Translations under genes and position numbers: made by a program
Notes under the pieces: model-generated
Database searches by the model: none
The model's input: only the letters and a program-made list of their open reading frames with translations
What the model was told of the DNA's origin: nothing
Assembly: GCF_023278045.1 (NCBI RefSeq)
Contig: NZ_CP056783.1
Span: 2,451,501 to 2,515,500 of the forward strand
DNA: 64,000 nt
From: Flavobacterium sp. K5-23
Lineage (GTDB): Bacteria; Bacteroidota; Bacteroidia; Flavobacteriales; Flavobacteriaceae
Direction: 5' to 3'
Shown: positions 55,387-64,000 of the stretch, one piece after another
How the letters are laid out: each line of letters begins with the position of its first letter
Numbering within the stretch: the first letter of the stretch is position 1

Positions 55387-55596
55387 GTTATATAAGGGAT
55401 TATAGTTTAATTCAATTCTTAAAAAAAAAACAGAAGTCCATAAAACTTATAGATTGCCTGTTTAAAGAGATTTAATAGATTACTGATAACCGCTATTATA
55501 TAATTGAAGGGCAGTTATAAGAGCAAAAAATAGATTTAAATCATAAATATAACTTGATTATTATTAACAATTGCTCTTTCAAAAAAGGAAGTTTAT
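55387..55596. other. Gene-free spacer between two terminators
   Basis: Part of the 345-base gap between convergent genes (55336-55680). AT-rich; I see no gene or element besides the two terminators at its edges. Confidence 0.6.
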
Positions 55597-55641
55597 AAAA
55601 ACAGAAACCTCGGAAAAAAAATTCCCGAGGTTTCTGTTTTT
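55597..55641. terminator. Terminator of the OmpA-family gene
   Basis: A 17-base perfect stem (55597-55613 with 55625-55641) with A5 and T5 ends, usable on both strands; nearest gene end is the minus-strand OmpA gene. Confidence 0.85.
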
Positions 55642-55680
55642 ATAAAGTAGTCTTGTAAATTATAAGTTTAAATTATAGTA

Positions 55681-57618
55681 TTATAATGCAATAATAATAA
55701 ATTCGCTACGTCTGTTCAATTGATGCTCTTCTTCTGTACATTCAATATCGTCAGCGCATTTATTTATTAATTGTGTCTCACCATATCCTTTTCCAGTTAA
55801 TCTTTTTGGATTCACACCGTTTTTAACAAACCAACTAATTGTCGATTTTGCTCTTCTGTCAGATAAAGATTCATTGTATTTATGCGAAGCTCTACTGTCA
55901 GTATGCGAACGAATATCTAACTTCATCGTTGGATATGATTTTAATACGTCTAATATTTTTTCTAAATCTAATGCTGCTTCTGAACGGATATTTGATTTGT
56001 CTAAATCAAAATAAATCATTTTGATTCCGAAACACCTTCCTAAATCATCTCCATTAGTTACTTTACACTCTTCCTTTTCAAGAGTTATAGGTAAATTAGT
56101 TTTACCATTTTCAGAAACTATAGTTACTTTTTCTTCTTTTGATGTATAATCGGTTTTTTGAAATCTTAAAATATAAGTTTTACCACATTCTACAGTAAAG
56201 GAATATATTCCTTTTGCATCTGAAACTGTTGTATTAACTAAGTTAAATTTATTATCATATAAAGTAACCTTAGTATTTGGTAAAATTTGTTTTGAAACTA
56301 AATCAGTTATTTCTCCATATAATTCTTGTTCACAAGAAAGTTTTTTGGTTTCTAAGAATTTGTAAATATCATCATATCCTTGTCCGCCATCCCTGTTAGA
56401 AGTAAAAAAACCTCTTCGAGATTTAGTGTCAATCAAATAAGCAAAATCATCTTTTGGAGAATTAATATCGCCTCCTAAATTTCGAATTTCATTTAATGTT
56501 CCATCTAAATTTATTTTAGACATAAACACATCAAGTCCTCCTAGTCCCGGATGTCCATCTGATGCAAAATATATTTCGTTTTCATCATTTACAAACGGAA
56601 AAGTTTCTCTACCCGCTGTGTTTATCTTTGATCCTAAATTTTCAGGGGTGCCAAAGCTTCCATCTACATTTATTTTTACTTTAAATATATCGGATTGACC
56701 TAAGGTACCAGGCATATCAGAAGCAAAATACAAAGTGTTTTCATCTGAACTTAATGAAGGATGAGCTGTACTGTAATTATCATTATTAAATGGAAGTTCA
56801 GTTATGTTTTCCCATTTTCCATTTTCAAGACTTGCTTTGTAGATTTTAATTAAAGTAACATTATTAGCATCTTTTCCTTTTTTACCTCCATTATAATTAT
56901 TTCTAGTAAAATACATAGTTTTACCATCTTTAGTAAAAGTAGGTGTAGACTCATTATACTTAGAATTAATTTTTTCATCAAATTTATCTGGATTTCCAGG
57001 AGTCTTTGATTCGTCTAAATCGGCAATGTATAAATTTGTAAAATATTGGTTAGTCCAAGTGTGTTTTCTTTGTGTTAAACTACCTGTATCTCTAGACGAA
57101 GCAAAAACTATTTTATTTAAATAAATAGCAGCTCCGTAATCTGAATATTTTGAATTAACTCCAGCATCTTGTATTTCATATCTTCCTGAATTTGCTTTTA
57201 TTTCATCTAGGTAATTCTTGTTTTTCTGGAATAGTTTAGACCTATCATCGTTTCCAGATAATTGATTAAATTTCTCCATCATTAGATCTGCCTTGGAATT
57301 TTCACCTATAGCTCTTAATGATTGCGAATATCTGTAATAATACTCGGAATCTACCTCTGATGTAAGTGTAAATAGCTCAGTATACCATTTGGCCGCACTT
57401 TCTAGTTTGGCATTGAAGTAATATGCGTTTCCTAATTTCTGAAACATTGCCGCAGATTTATACCCTTTTTCTGCAATTCTCTCATATGTTTTTATGGCAT
57501 CTATATAAGCATAATTATCATATTTTTTGTCAGCTGAAGTTACTTTATTTGTTTGTGAATAACTGTTATAAGAGAAAGTACTTAATATAGTTATGTATAG
57601 AATGATATATTTTTTCAT
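55681..57618 (-). CDS. TPR/PD40/OmpA-family outer-membrane-associated protein
   Basis: A 645-residue envelope protein. Order: signal peptide (1-22, ending NSYSQ), TPR-like helices (about 25-130), a PD40/WD40-like beta-propeller (about 150-430; repeats such as NESTPTFTKDGKTMYFTRNNY and STAHPSLSSDENTLYFASDMP), a CarboxypepD-regulatory-like domain (about 435-520) and a C-terminal OmpA peptidoglycan-binding domain (about 535-645; YFDLDKSNIRSEA, HTDSRASHKYNESLSDRRA, NRRSEF). It resembles PorE-type proteins linked to type IX secretion. It lies 10 bases after the PorP/SprF gene, forming a module with it and the adhesin. Confidence 0.9.
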   Translation of the reverse strand: MKKYIILYITILSTFSYNSYSQTNKVTSADKKYDNYAYIDAIKTYERIAEKGYKSAAMFQKLGNAYYFNAKLESAAKWYTELFTLTSEVDSEYYYRYSQSLRAIGENSKADLMMEKFNQLSGNDDRSKLFQKNKNYLDEIKANSGRYEIQDAGVNSKYSDYGAAIYLNKIVFASSRDTGSLTQRKHTWTNQYFTNLYIADLDESKTPGNPDKFDEKINSKYNESTPTFTKDGKTMYFTRNNYNGGKKGKDANNVTLIKIYKASLENGKWENITELPFNNDNYSTAHPSLSSDENTLYFASDMPGTLGQSDIFKVKINVDGSFGTPENLGSKINTAGRETFPFVNDENEIYFASDGHPGLGGLDVFMSKINLDGTLNEIRNLGGDINSPKDDFAYLIDTKSRRGFFTSNRDGGQGYDDIYKFLETKKLSCEQELYGEITDLVSKQILPNTKVTLYDNKFNLVNTTVSDAKGIYSFTVECGKTYILRFQKTDYTSKEEKVTIVSENGKTNLPITLEKEECKVTNGDDLGRCFGIKMIYFDLDKSNIRSEAALDLEKILDVLKSYPTMKLDIRSHTDSRASHKYNESLSDRRAKSTISWFVKNGVNPKRLTGKGYGETQLINKCADDIECTEEEHQLNRRSEFIIIAL

Positions 57619-57628
57619 GTTAATTATA

Positions 57629-58537
57629 TTAGAAGAATCTTGGAGTGGTTATTTTTTTATCCTTTTTGAATAATTCATAGCGTAGAAATATCTCGTGTGA
57701 TCCCGAATTATAATTTCCTAATTTAGTAGTATCAAGGTCATATCCGTATCCTATGTATATAGCATCGGATACTTGGAAACCAGCCATTGCACTAAAAGCA
57801 GCACTCCATCTGTAAGCAAGTCCAACAGAGAATTTATCGTTAAACATAAAATTTCCTGAAACATCAACCTGAAGTGGGGCACCTTGAACCATTTTAGTAA
57901 GCAATGCAGGTTTAAATTTTAAAGTATTATTTAAATCAAAAACGTATCCTGCTATTAAATAATAATTTATTTTTTCTTTGAAAATTGCTACTTCACTTGC
58001 ATCATAACGATTACTTTCAATAAAATTAGGAACTGATAAACCGATATAAGCTTTGTTGGAATGGTAGTAAATACCCGCACCAATATTAGGTGAAAATCTA
58101 TTGTTAAAATTATGTAGTTTTGGATCATCTTCCGCAGGGTTTAATCTTGTAACATCTAAATTAAATACATTTGCTGTTCCTTTAACTCCAAAAGAAAGTT
58201 TAAAATCTTCAGAAGTTGGTATGGAATAAGACAAATCTGCTGAAAAAGTATTTTCATTAGTTGGGCCTATTCGATCATTAATAATAGAGATTCCTAAACC
58301 TAAATTACTTCCATTTATAGGGGTATTCATTGAGGCTGTATTTGTAACTGGTGCGCCATCTAAACCAACCCATTGAGTACGGTGCAAGGCAAAAACACTA
58401 AGTACCCCTCTAGAACCGGCATATGCTGGATTTACATTAATGGTGTTGTACATATATTGTGTAAATTGTGCATCCTGTTGTGCAAAACTTGCAATAGTTG
58501 TAAACATCAAAACGATTGAAACTAATTTTATTTTCAT
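57629..58537 (-). CDS. PorP/SprF family type IX secretion outer-membrane protein
   Basis: A 302-residue outer-membrane beta-barrel with signal peptide (1-19, ending SFAQ). The start of the mature protein, QDAQFTQYMYNTINVNPAYAGSRG, and HRTQWVGLDGAPVT are the hallmarks of the PorP/SprF family. In Flavobacterium johnsoniae SprF is needed for export of the motility adhesin SprB. It follows the giant type B adhesin gene, so it is probably that adhesin's dedicated secretion or attachment partner. Confidence 0.93.
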   Translation of the reverse strand: MKIKLVSIVLMFTTIASFAQQDAQFTQYMYNTINVNPAYAGSRGVLSVFALHRTQWVGLDGAPVTNTASMNTPINGSNLGLGISIINDRIGPTNENTFSADLSYSIPTSEDFKLSFGVKGTANVFNLDVTRLNPAEDDPKLHNFNNRFSPNIGAGIYYHSNKAYIGLSVPNFIESNRYDASEVAIFKEKINYYLIAGYVFDLNNTLKFKPALLTKMVQGAPLQVDVSGNFMFNDKFSVGLAYRWSAAFSAMAGFQVSDAIYIGYGYDLDTTKLGNYNSGSHEIFLRYELFKKDKKITTPRFF

Positions 58538-58616
58538 AGTAGATATTTGAAATTTTTTTAAAGAATTCCATTTTTATTTGAAATCCGATTTAGTTTTAAA
58601 AAGCAATTTTTAAATA

Positions 58617-58640
58617 CCTAAGGGGTTTTTGCCCCTCAGG
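58617..58640 (-). terminator. Hairpin between adhesin and PorP/SprF gene
   Basis: Minus strand CCTGAGGGG-CAAAAA-CCCCTTAGG, nine pairs with one G-T, 13 bases after the adhesin stop codon. The tail is not a clean T-run, so it may be a leaky terminator or a 3'-stabilising stem that sets the adhesin/SprF ratio. Confidence 0.6.
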
Positions 58641-58652
58641 TGTATTAGATAC

Positions 58653-61600
58653 TTATCTTGTTAAATATAAAAAACCGTCTTTTTTGTTGGTTATTATTTT
58701 ATTATTTCCGTCAAATGAGGTGTAATTCAAGATATAAAAGTAAGTTCCTGTTGGTAAACTAGTAGATTGAGTAATGGTAGTCCTACCTTCTGAATAACCT
58801 CTAAATGCTTTATTTACATTGTCATAGCCTTTAGTCTCAAAAACTAAAACTCCCCAACGATTATATATCTCAACAGTATTATCAGGGTAGCAGTTTGTAT
58901 CTTCTATATTATCTATAAGAAATGTTTCATTGATTCTATCACCATTTGGAGAGAAAGCATTATGAACAGTTATAGTTCCACAACCTAATACAATAGACTT
59001 ATCAATTTCTACAGTTCCACTTGCTCCTATCGGTTTGTTATCAGGCGTAAATCCATTTGCATAAGCGATATTGACTACTGAATCTTTAAATAAGTCACTT
59101 TCTGTAATCGTATAGTTTTGAATAAATTCTTTAGAAAACCCAGGTTCTAAAAGAGATATAATGCTATTTAAACCTGTTAAAGGATCTGTAACTACTATAT
59201 TGTTAAGTGAAACATTACCCGTGTTTTTTACCTGTATAGTATAAATGATGACTTCACCAACACTACTATAACTTGTTGTATTAGCCGTTTTGATAACAAC
59301 CAATCCAGGATTCTGATCCAAAACAGTAATAGTACACGGAATACAAGTAGGATCCACCACACAAGTAGTACAAGGAGTTGGATCGGTAGAAGTACCCGTT
59401 ACTTTTGGACCTTTTGGAGGAGTTCCAGTAGCCGTAGCCAAATTGTAAACAATTCTAGCATCGATATCCGCTTGAGTAATCGTATGGATAGCCGTAAAAG
59501 TAGTACTGTCAGAAGCACCAGGAGCAAGAGATACAATAGGACCTCCGGTCACCACCGCGTTATTATCAGTTACCGTTACGTTAGTCAAAGCTACATCACC
59601 AGTATTCGTTACCACGAAGTTGTATTTCACTACATCTCCAATGTTAGTTTTACCGTCATTGTTCACATCCACATAAGTGCCGTCTTTAGTAATTTTTATA
59701 GAAGGATTTTCAGGTAAAACAGTAATAGTACACGGAATACAAGTAGGATCCACCACACAAGTAGTACAAGGAGTTGGATCGGTAGAAGTACCCGTTACTT
59801 TTGGACCTTTTGGAGGAGTTCCAGTAGCCGTAGCCAAATTGTAAACAATTCTAGCATCGATATCCGCTTGAGTAATCGTATGGATAGCCGTAAAAGTAGT
59901 ACTGTCAGAAGCACCAGGAGCAAGAGATGCAATAGGACCTCCGGTCACCACCGCGTTATTATCAGTTACCGTTACGTTAGTCAAAGTTACATCACCAGTA
60001 TTCGTTACCACGAAGTTGTATTTCACTACATCTCCAATGTTAGTTTTACCGTCATTGTTCACATCTACATAAGTACCGTCTTTAGTAATTTTTATAGAAG
60101 GATTCTCTGGTAAAACAGTAATAGTACAAGGGATACAAGTAGGATCCACCACACAAGTAGTACAAGGAGTTGGATCTGTTGAAGTACCCGTTACTTTTGG
60201 TCCTTTTGGAGGAGTTCCAGTAGCTAAAGCCAAATTGTAAACAATTCTAGCATCGATATCCGCTTGAGTAATCGTATGGATAGCCGTAAAAGTAGTACTG
60301 TCAGAAGCACCAGGAGCAAGAGATGCAATAGGACCTCCGGTCACCACCGCGTTATTATCAGTTACCGTTACGTTAGTCAAAGTTACATCACCAGTATTCG
60401 TTACCACGAAGTTGTATTTCACTACATCTCCAATGTTAGTTTTACCATCATTATTCACATCTACATAAGTACCGTCTTTAGTAATTTTAATTGAAGGATT
60501 TTCAGGTAAAACAGTAATAGTACAAGGAATACAAGTAGGGTCAACCACACAAGTAGTACAAGGAGTTGGATCTGTTGAAGTACCCGTTACTTTTGGTCCT
60601 TTTGGAGGAGTTCCAGTAGCCGTAGCCAAATTGTAAACAATTCTAGCATCGATATCCGCTTGAGTAATCGTATGGATAGCCGTAAAAGTAGTACTGTCAG
60701 AAGCACCAGGAGCAAGAGATACAATAGGACCTCCGGTCACCACCGCGTTATTATCAGTTACCGTTACGTTAGTCAAAGTTACATCACCAGTATTTGTCAC
60801 CACGAAGTTGTATTTCACTACATCTCCAATGTTAGTTTTACCGTCATTGTTCACATCGACATAAGTACCGTCTTTAGTAATTTTAATTGAAGGATTTTCA
60901 GGTAAAACAGTAATAGTACAAGGGATACAAGTAGGATCCACCACACAAGTAGTACAAGGAGTTGGATCGGTAGAAGTACCCGTTACTTTTGGACCTTTTG
61001 GAGGAGTTCCAGTAGCCGTAGCTAAATTGTAAACAATTCTAGCATCGATATCCGCTTGAGTAATCGTATGGATAGCGGTAAAAGTAGTACTGTCAGAAGC
61101 GCCAGGAGCAAGAGATGCAATAGGACCTCCGGTTACCACCGCGTTATTATCAGTTACCGTTACGTTAGTCAAAGTTACATCACCAGTATTTGTTACTACG
61201 AAGTTGTATTTCACTACATCTCCAATGTTAGTTTTACCATCATTGTTCACATCTACATAAGTACCGTCTTTAGTAATTTTTATTGAAGGATTTTCAGGTA
61301 AAACAGTAATAGTACAAGGAATACAAGTAGGATCCACCACACAAGTAGTACAAGGAGTTGGATCGGTAGAAGTACCCGTTACTTTTGGTCCTTTTGGAGG
61401 AGTTCCAGTAGCCGTAGCCAAATTGTAAACAATTCTAGCATCGATATCCGCTTGGGTAATCGTATGGATAGCCGTAAAAGTAGTACTGTCAGAAGCGCCA
61501 GGAGCAAGAGATGCAATAGGACCTCCGGTCACCACCGCGTTATTATCAGTTACCGTTACGTTAGTCAAAGTTACATCACCAGTATTCGTCACCACGAAGT

Positions 61601-64000
61601 TGTATTTCACTACATCTCCAATGTTAGTTTTACCGTCATTATTCACATCTACATAAGTACCGTCTTTAGTAATTTTAATTGAAGGATTCTCTGGTAATAC
61701 CGTAATAGTACAAGGAATACAAGTAGGATCCACCACACAAGTAGTACAAGGAGTTGGATCTGTAGAAGTACCCGTTACTTTCGGTCCTTTTGGAGGAGTT
61801 CCAGTAGCCGTAGCCAAATTGTAAACGATTCTAGCATCGATATCCGCTTGAGTAATCGTATGGATAGCGGTAAAAGTAGTACTGTCAGAAGCACCAGGAG
61901 CAAGAGATGCAATAGGACCTCCGGTCACCACCGCGTTATTATCAGTTACCGTTACGTTAGTCAAAGTTACATCACCAGTATTTGTTACTACGAAGTTGTA
62001 TTTCACTACATCTCCAATGTTAGTTTTACCGTCATTGTTAACATCTACATAAGTACCGTCTTTAGTAATTTTAATTGAAGGAAGATTAACTCTAACAGTA
62101 ACCGTAGCAGAATCACAGTTATTAGGATTTAATATTTCACAGATTTTGTATACCAAAGTATAATCACCGGCAGGCGTACCCGCAGCAACATTTACATTAG
62201 TTCCAGAAAGCGTGATACCAGTATGTGTAGCCGAAACAAAAGTGGTGTTCACCTTAGTTGGATCAACCAATACACCGTTCAGTTTGTCATTAACCAATAC
62301 ATTAGTGAAAGCAGTTCCGCCAACAAGTCCGTTAACTGCTGTTCCGTTATCATCGATTGCATCGATAAGAGCAGGGTTCACTTTAACAGTAACCGTAGCT
62401 GAATCACAGTTATTCGGATTTAATATTTCACAGATTTTGTATACCAAAGTATAATTACCGGCAGGCGTACCCGCAGCAACAAGTACATTAGTTCCAGAAA
62501 GCGTTATTCCAGTATGGGTAGCCGAAACAAAAGTGGTATTCACTTTAGTTGGATCAACCAGTACACCGTTCAGTTTGTCATTAACCAATACATTGGTAAA
62601 AGCAGTTCCACCAACAAGACCGTTAACCGCCGTTCCGTTATCATCGATTGCATCGATAAGAGCAGGGTTCACTTTAACGGTAACCGTAGCCGAATCACAA
62701 TTGTTAGGATTTAATTTTTCACAGATTTTGTATACCAAAGTATAATCACCGGCAGGCGTACCCGCAGCAACATTTACACTAGTTCCAGAAAGCGTTATTC
62801 CAGTATGTGTAGCCGAAACAAAAGTAGTGTTCACTTTAGTTGGATCAACCAATACATTGTTCAGTTTGTCATTAACTAATACATTGGTGAAAGCCGTTCC
62901 GCCAACAAGACCGTTAACCGCCGTTCCATTATCATCGATTGCATCGATAAGAGCAGGGTTCACTTTAACGGTAACCGTAGCTGAATCACAATTATTAGGA
63001 TTTAATTTTTCACAGATTTTGTATACCAAAGTATAATCACCGGCAGGCGTACCCGCAGCAACCAGTACGTTAGTTCCAGAAAGTGTTATTCCAGTATGTG
63101 TAGCCGAAACAAAAGTGGTGTTCACCTTAGTTGGATCAACCAGTACACCGTTCAGTTTGTCATTAACCAATACATTAGTGAAAGCAGTTCCACCAACAAG
63201 TCCGTTAACTGCTGTTCCGTTATCATCGATTGCATCGATAAGAGCTGGATTTACTTTAACAGTAACCGTAGCTGAATCACAGTTATTAGGATTTAATATT
63301 TCACATATTTTGTATACCAAAGTATAATCACCGGCAGGCGTACCCGCAGCAACATTTACATTAGTTCCAGAAAGCGTGATACCAGTATGTGTAGCCGAAA
63401 CAAAAGTAGTGTTCACCTTAGTTGGATCAACCAATACACCGTTCAGTTTGTCATTAACCAATACATTAGTGAAAGCCGTTCCGCCAACAAGTCCGTTAAC
63501 CGCCGTTCCGTTATCATCGATTGCATCGATAAGAGCAGGGTTCACTTTAACAGTAACCGTAGCTGAATCACAGTTATTCGGATTTAATATTTCACAGATT
63601 TTGTATACCAAAGTATAATCACCGGCAGGCGTACCCGCAGCAACAAGTACATTAGTTCCAGAAAGCGTTATTCCAGTATGTGTAGCCGAAACAAAAGTGG
63701 TGTTCACCTTAGTTGGATCAACCAATACACCGTTCAGTTTATCGTTAGTAAGTACATTGGTAAAAGCCGTTCCGCCAACAAGACCGTTAACCGCCGTTCC
63801 GTTATCATCGATTGCATCGATAAGAGCAGGGTTCACTTTAACGGTAACCGTAGCTGAATCACAGTTATTCGGATTTAATATTTCACAGATTTTGTATACC
63901 AAAGTATAATCACCGGCAGGCGTACCCGCAGCAACAAGTACATTAGTTCCAGAAAGGGTTATTCCAGTATGTGTAGCCGAAACAAAAGTAGTGTTCACTT
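58653..64000 (-). CDS. Giant repetitive surface adhesin with type B T9SS sorting domain, 5' end outside window
   Basis: At least 1781 residues; the frame is open to the right edge, and the GTG near 63998 is an internal Val of a repeat. From the N-terminal side: one partial and six full 97-residue repeats (family A, IDAIDDNGTAVNGL... KICEILNPNNCDSATVTVKV), then seven 132-residue DUF11-type repeats (family B, ITKDGTYVDVNNDGKTNIGD... CTTCVVDPTCIPC), one divergent DUF11 domain (GLVVIKTANTTSYSSVGE), and a C-terminal gliding-motility-type domain (HNAFSPNGDRINETF, VEIYNRWGVLVFE, TGTYFYILNY, KKDGFLYLTR). That domain directs export by the type IX system to the cell surface. Repeats are near-identical even at silent sites. 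Confidence 0.93.
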   Translation of the reverse strand, partial: VNTTFVSATHTGITLSGTNVLVAAGTPAGDYTLVYKICEILNPNNCDSATVTVKVNPALIDAIDDNGTAVNGLVGGTAFTNVLTNDKLNGVLVDPTKVNTTFVSATHTGITLSGTNVLVAAGTPAGDYTLVYKICEILNPNNCDSATVTVKVNPALIDAIDDNGTAVNGLVGGTAFTNVLVNDKLNGVLVDPTKVNTTFVSATHTGITLSGTNVNVAAGTPAGDYTLVYKICEILNPNNCDSATVTVKVNPALIDAIDDNGTAVNGLVGGTAFTNVLVNDKLNGVLVDPTKVNTTFVSATHTGITLSGTNVLVAAGTPAGDYTLVYKICEKLNPNNCDSATVTVKVNPALIDAIDDNGTAVNGLVGGTAFTNVLVNDKLNNVLVDPTKVNTTFVSATHTGITLSGTSVNVAAGTPAGDYTLVYKICEKLNPNNCDSATVTVKVNPALIDAIDDNGTAVNGLVGGTAFTNVLVNDKLNGVLVDPTKVNTTFVSATHTGITLSGTNVLVAAGTPAGNYTLVYKICEILNPNNCDSATVTVKVNPALIDAIDDNGTAVNGLVGGTAFTNVLVNDKLNGVLVDPTKVNTTFVSATHTGITLSGTNVNVAAGTPAGDYTLVYKICEILNPNNCDSATVTVRVNLPSIKITKDGTYVDVNNDGKTNIGDVVKYNFVVTNTGDVTLTNVTVTDNNAVVTGGPIASLAPGASDSTTFTAIHTITQADIDARIVYNLATATGTPPKGPKVTGTSTDPTPCTTCVVDPTCIPCTITVLPENPSIKITKDGTYVDVNNDGKTNIGDVVKYNFVVTNTGDVTLTNVTVTDNNAVVTGGPIASLAPGASDSTTFTAIHTITQADIDARIVYNLATATGTPPKGPKVTGTSTDPTPCTTCVVDPTCIPCTITVLPENPSIKITKDGTYVDVNNDGKTNIGDVVKYNFVVTNTGDVTLTNVTVTDNNAVVTGGPIASLAPGASDSTTFTAIHTITQADIDARIVYNLATATGTPPKGPKVTGTSTDPTPCTTCVVDPTCIPCTITVLPENPSIKITKDGTYVDVNNDGKTNIGDVVKYNFVVTNTGDVTLTNVTVTDNNAVVTGGPIVSLAPGASDSTTFTAIHTITQADIDARIVYNLATATGTPPKGPKVTGTSTDPTPCTTCVVDPTCIPCTITVLPENPSIKITKDGTYVDVNNDGKTNIGDVVKYNFVVTNTGDVTLTNVTVTDNNAVVTGGPIASLAPGASDSTTFTAIHTITQADIDARIVYNLALATGTPPKGPKVTGTSTDPTPCTTCVVDPTCIPCTITVLPENPSIKITKDGTYVDVNNDGKTNIGDVVKYNFVVTNTGDVTLTNVTVTDNNAVVTGGPIASLAPGASDSTTFTAIHTITQADIDARIVYNLATATGTPPKGPKVTGTSTDPTPCTTCVVDPTCIPCTITVLPENPSIKITKDGTYVDVNNDGKTNIGDVVKYNFVVTNTGDVALTNVTVTDNNAVVTGGPIVSLAPGASDSTTFTAIHTITQADIDARIVYNLATATGTPPKGPKVTGTSTDPTPCTTCVVDPTCIPCTITVLDQNPGLVVIKTANTTSYSSVGEVIIYTIQVKNTGNVSLNNIVVTDPLTGLNSIISLLEPGFSKEFIQNYTITESDLFKDSVVNIAYANGFTPDNKPIGASGTVEIDKSIVLGCGTITVHNAFSPNGDRINETFLIDNIEDTNCYPDNTVEIYNRWGVLVFETKGYDNVNKAFRGYSEGRTTITQSTSLPTGTYFYILNYTSFDGNNKIITNKKDGFLYLTR
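59310..62081 (-). repeat. Seven tandem 396-base repeats (DUF11 family B)
   Basis: Period exactly 396 bases (132 codons). Each unit has a DVNNDGKTNIGD loop near its start and a CTTCVVDPTCIPC linker at its end. Units differ at scattered, shared positions (for example TTTTCAGGT versus TTCTCTGGT at the linker), a mosaic pattern. Confidence 0.92.
62076..64000 (-). repeat. Tandem 291-base repeats (family A), six full plus one partial
   Basis: Period exactly 291 bases (97 codons), continuing past the window edge. Variable positions are few: GTNVLVAAG/GTNVNVAAG, CEILNP/CEKLNP, LNGVLV/LNNVLV. Each unit holds two cysteines (KIC and NNCD). Confidence 0.92.

Noticed and set aside
59472..63909. Series of 66-81-codon plus-strand ORFs repeating every 396 or 291 bases
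   Set aside because: They are antisense frames of the adhesin repeats; the same frame recurs because the coding repeat recurs. No start signals or independent conservation.
58653..64000. Regular direct repeats considered as a CRISPR array or VNTR
   Set aside because: Units are 291 and 396 bases, fully coding in one frame and without short repeat/unique spacer structure.

Overview
The window is chromosomal DNA from a member of the Bacteroidota, almost certainly Flavobacterium or a close relative. The evidence is the low GC content, promoters of the TAnnTTTG (-7) plus TTG (-33) type with little Shine-Dalgarno signal, a type IX secretion substrate with its PorP/SprF partner, a merged arginine/proline operon using an acyl-ornithine carbamoyltransferase, YtxJ of the bacillithiol system, and the family-level match of nearly every protein. 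About 58 coding features are supported. I saw no tRNA, rRNA, insertion sequence, prophage or CRISPR array.

Layout. 1-1.9 kb: two unrelated enoyl reductases, FabV/Ter (5' end outside the window) and FabI. 2-6 kb: glycosyltransferase, CoaE, and a histidine kinase/response regulator pair. 6-14.1 kb (minus strand): acyl-ACP thioesterase, MiaA, a potassium-channel-like protein, an exonuclease/GIY-YIG fusion, YggS, DUF1015, 3-hydroxybutyryl-CoA dehydrogenase and a Gfo/Idh oxidoreductase. 14-21.6 kb: Pcm, a degenerate HTH-Fic protein, SmpB, a VF530-type small protein, a haem-type TonB receptor, DUF3575, a GNAT, an aldose epimerase homologue and a small unknown protein. 21.8-28.5 kb: M1 peptidase, the agmatine-to-putrescine pair, and small membrane, GNAT and unknown genes. 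29-32.1 kb: ClpB and YtxJ. 32.1-34.9 kb: a very AT-rich accessory block (unknown protein, broken DUF3127 gene, leucine-rich-repeat protein) bracketed by two near-identical terminator hairpins.

34.9-45.8 kb is a ten-gene minus-strand operon for arginine and proline: GNAT, argG, argC, argD, proA, proB, argF-type, argB, argE, argH. A consensus promoter lies about 330 bases upstream of its first gene. Directly at the predicted transcript start is a 28-codon leader ORF with three arginine codons, followed by hairpins and a U-rich stretch. This candidate arginine-sensing attenuator is the most interesting single observation in the window.

45.9-55.4 kb: a lipoprotein, a FucP-type sugar transporter with a 21-bp-period direct repeat upstream, an ABC-F protein with one degenerate ATP site, pyrR-pyrB, a small STAS-like protein, RNase Z, PdxH and a CAP-domain lipoprotein. 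55.7-64 kb: a surface-adhesin module made of an OmpA/TPR/PD40 protein, a PorP/SprF protein and a giant adhesin. The adhesin runs off the right edge. It holds two families of nearly identical tandem repeats (97 and 132 residues) and ends in a type B (gliding-motility-type) C-terminal sorting domain.
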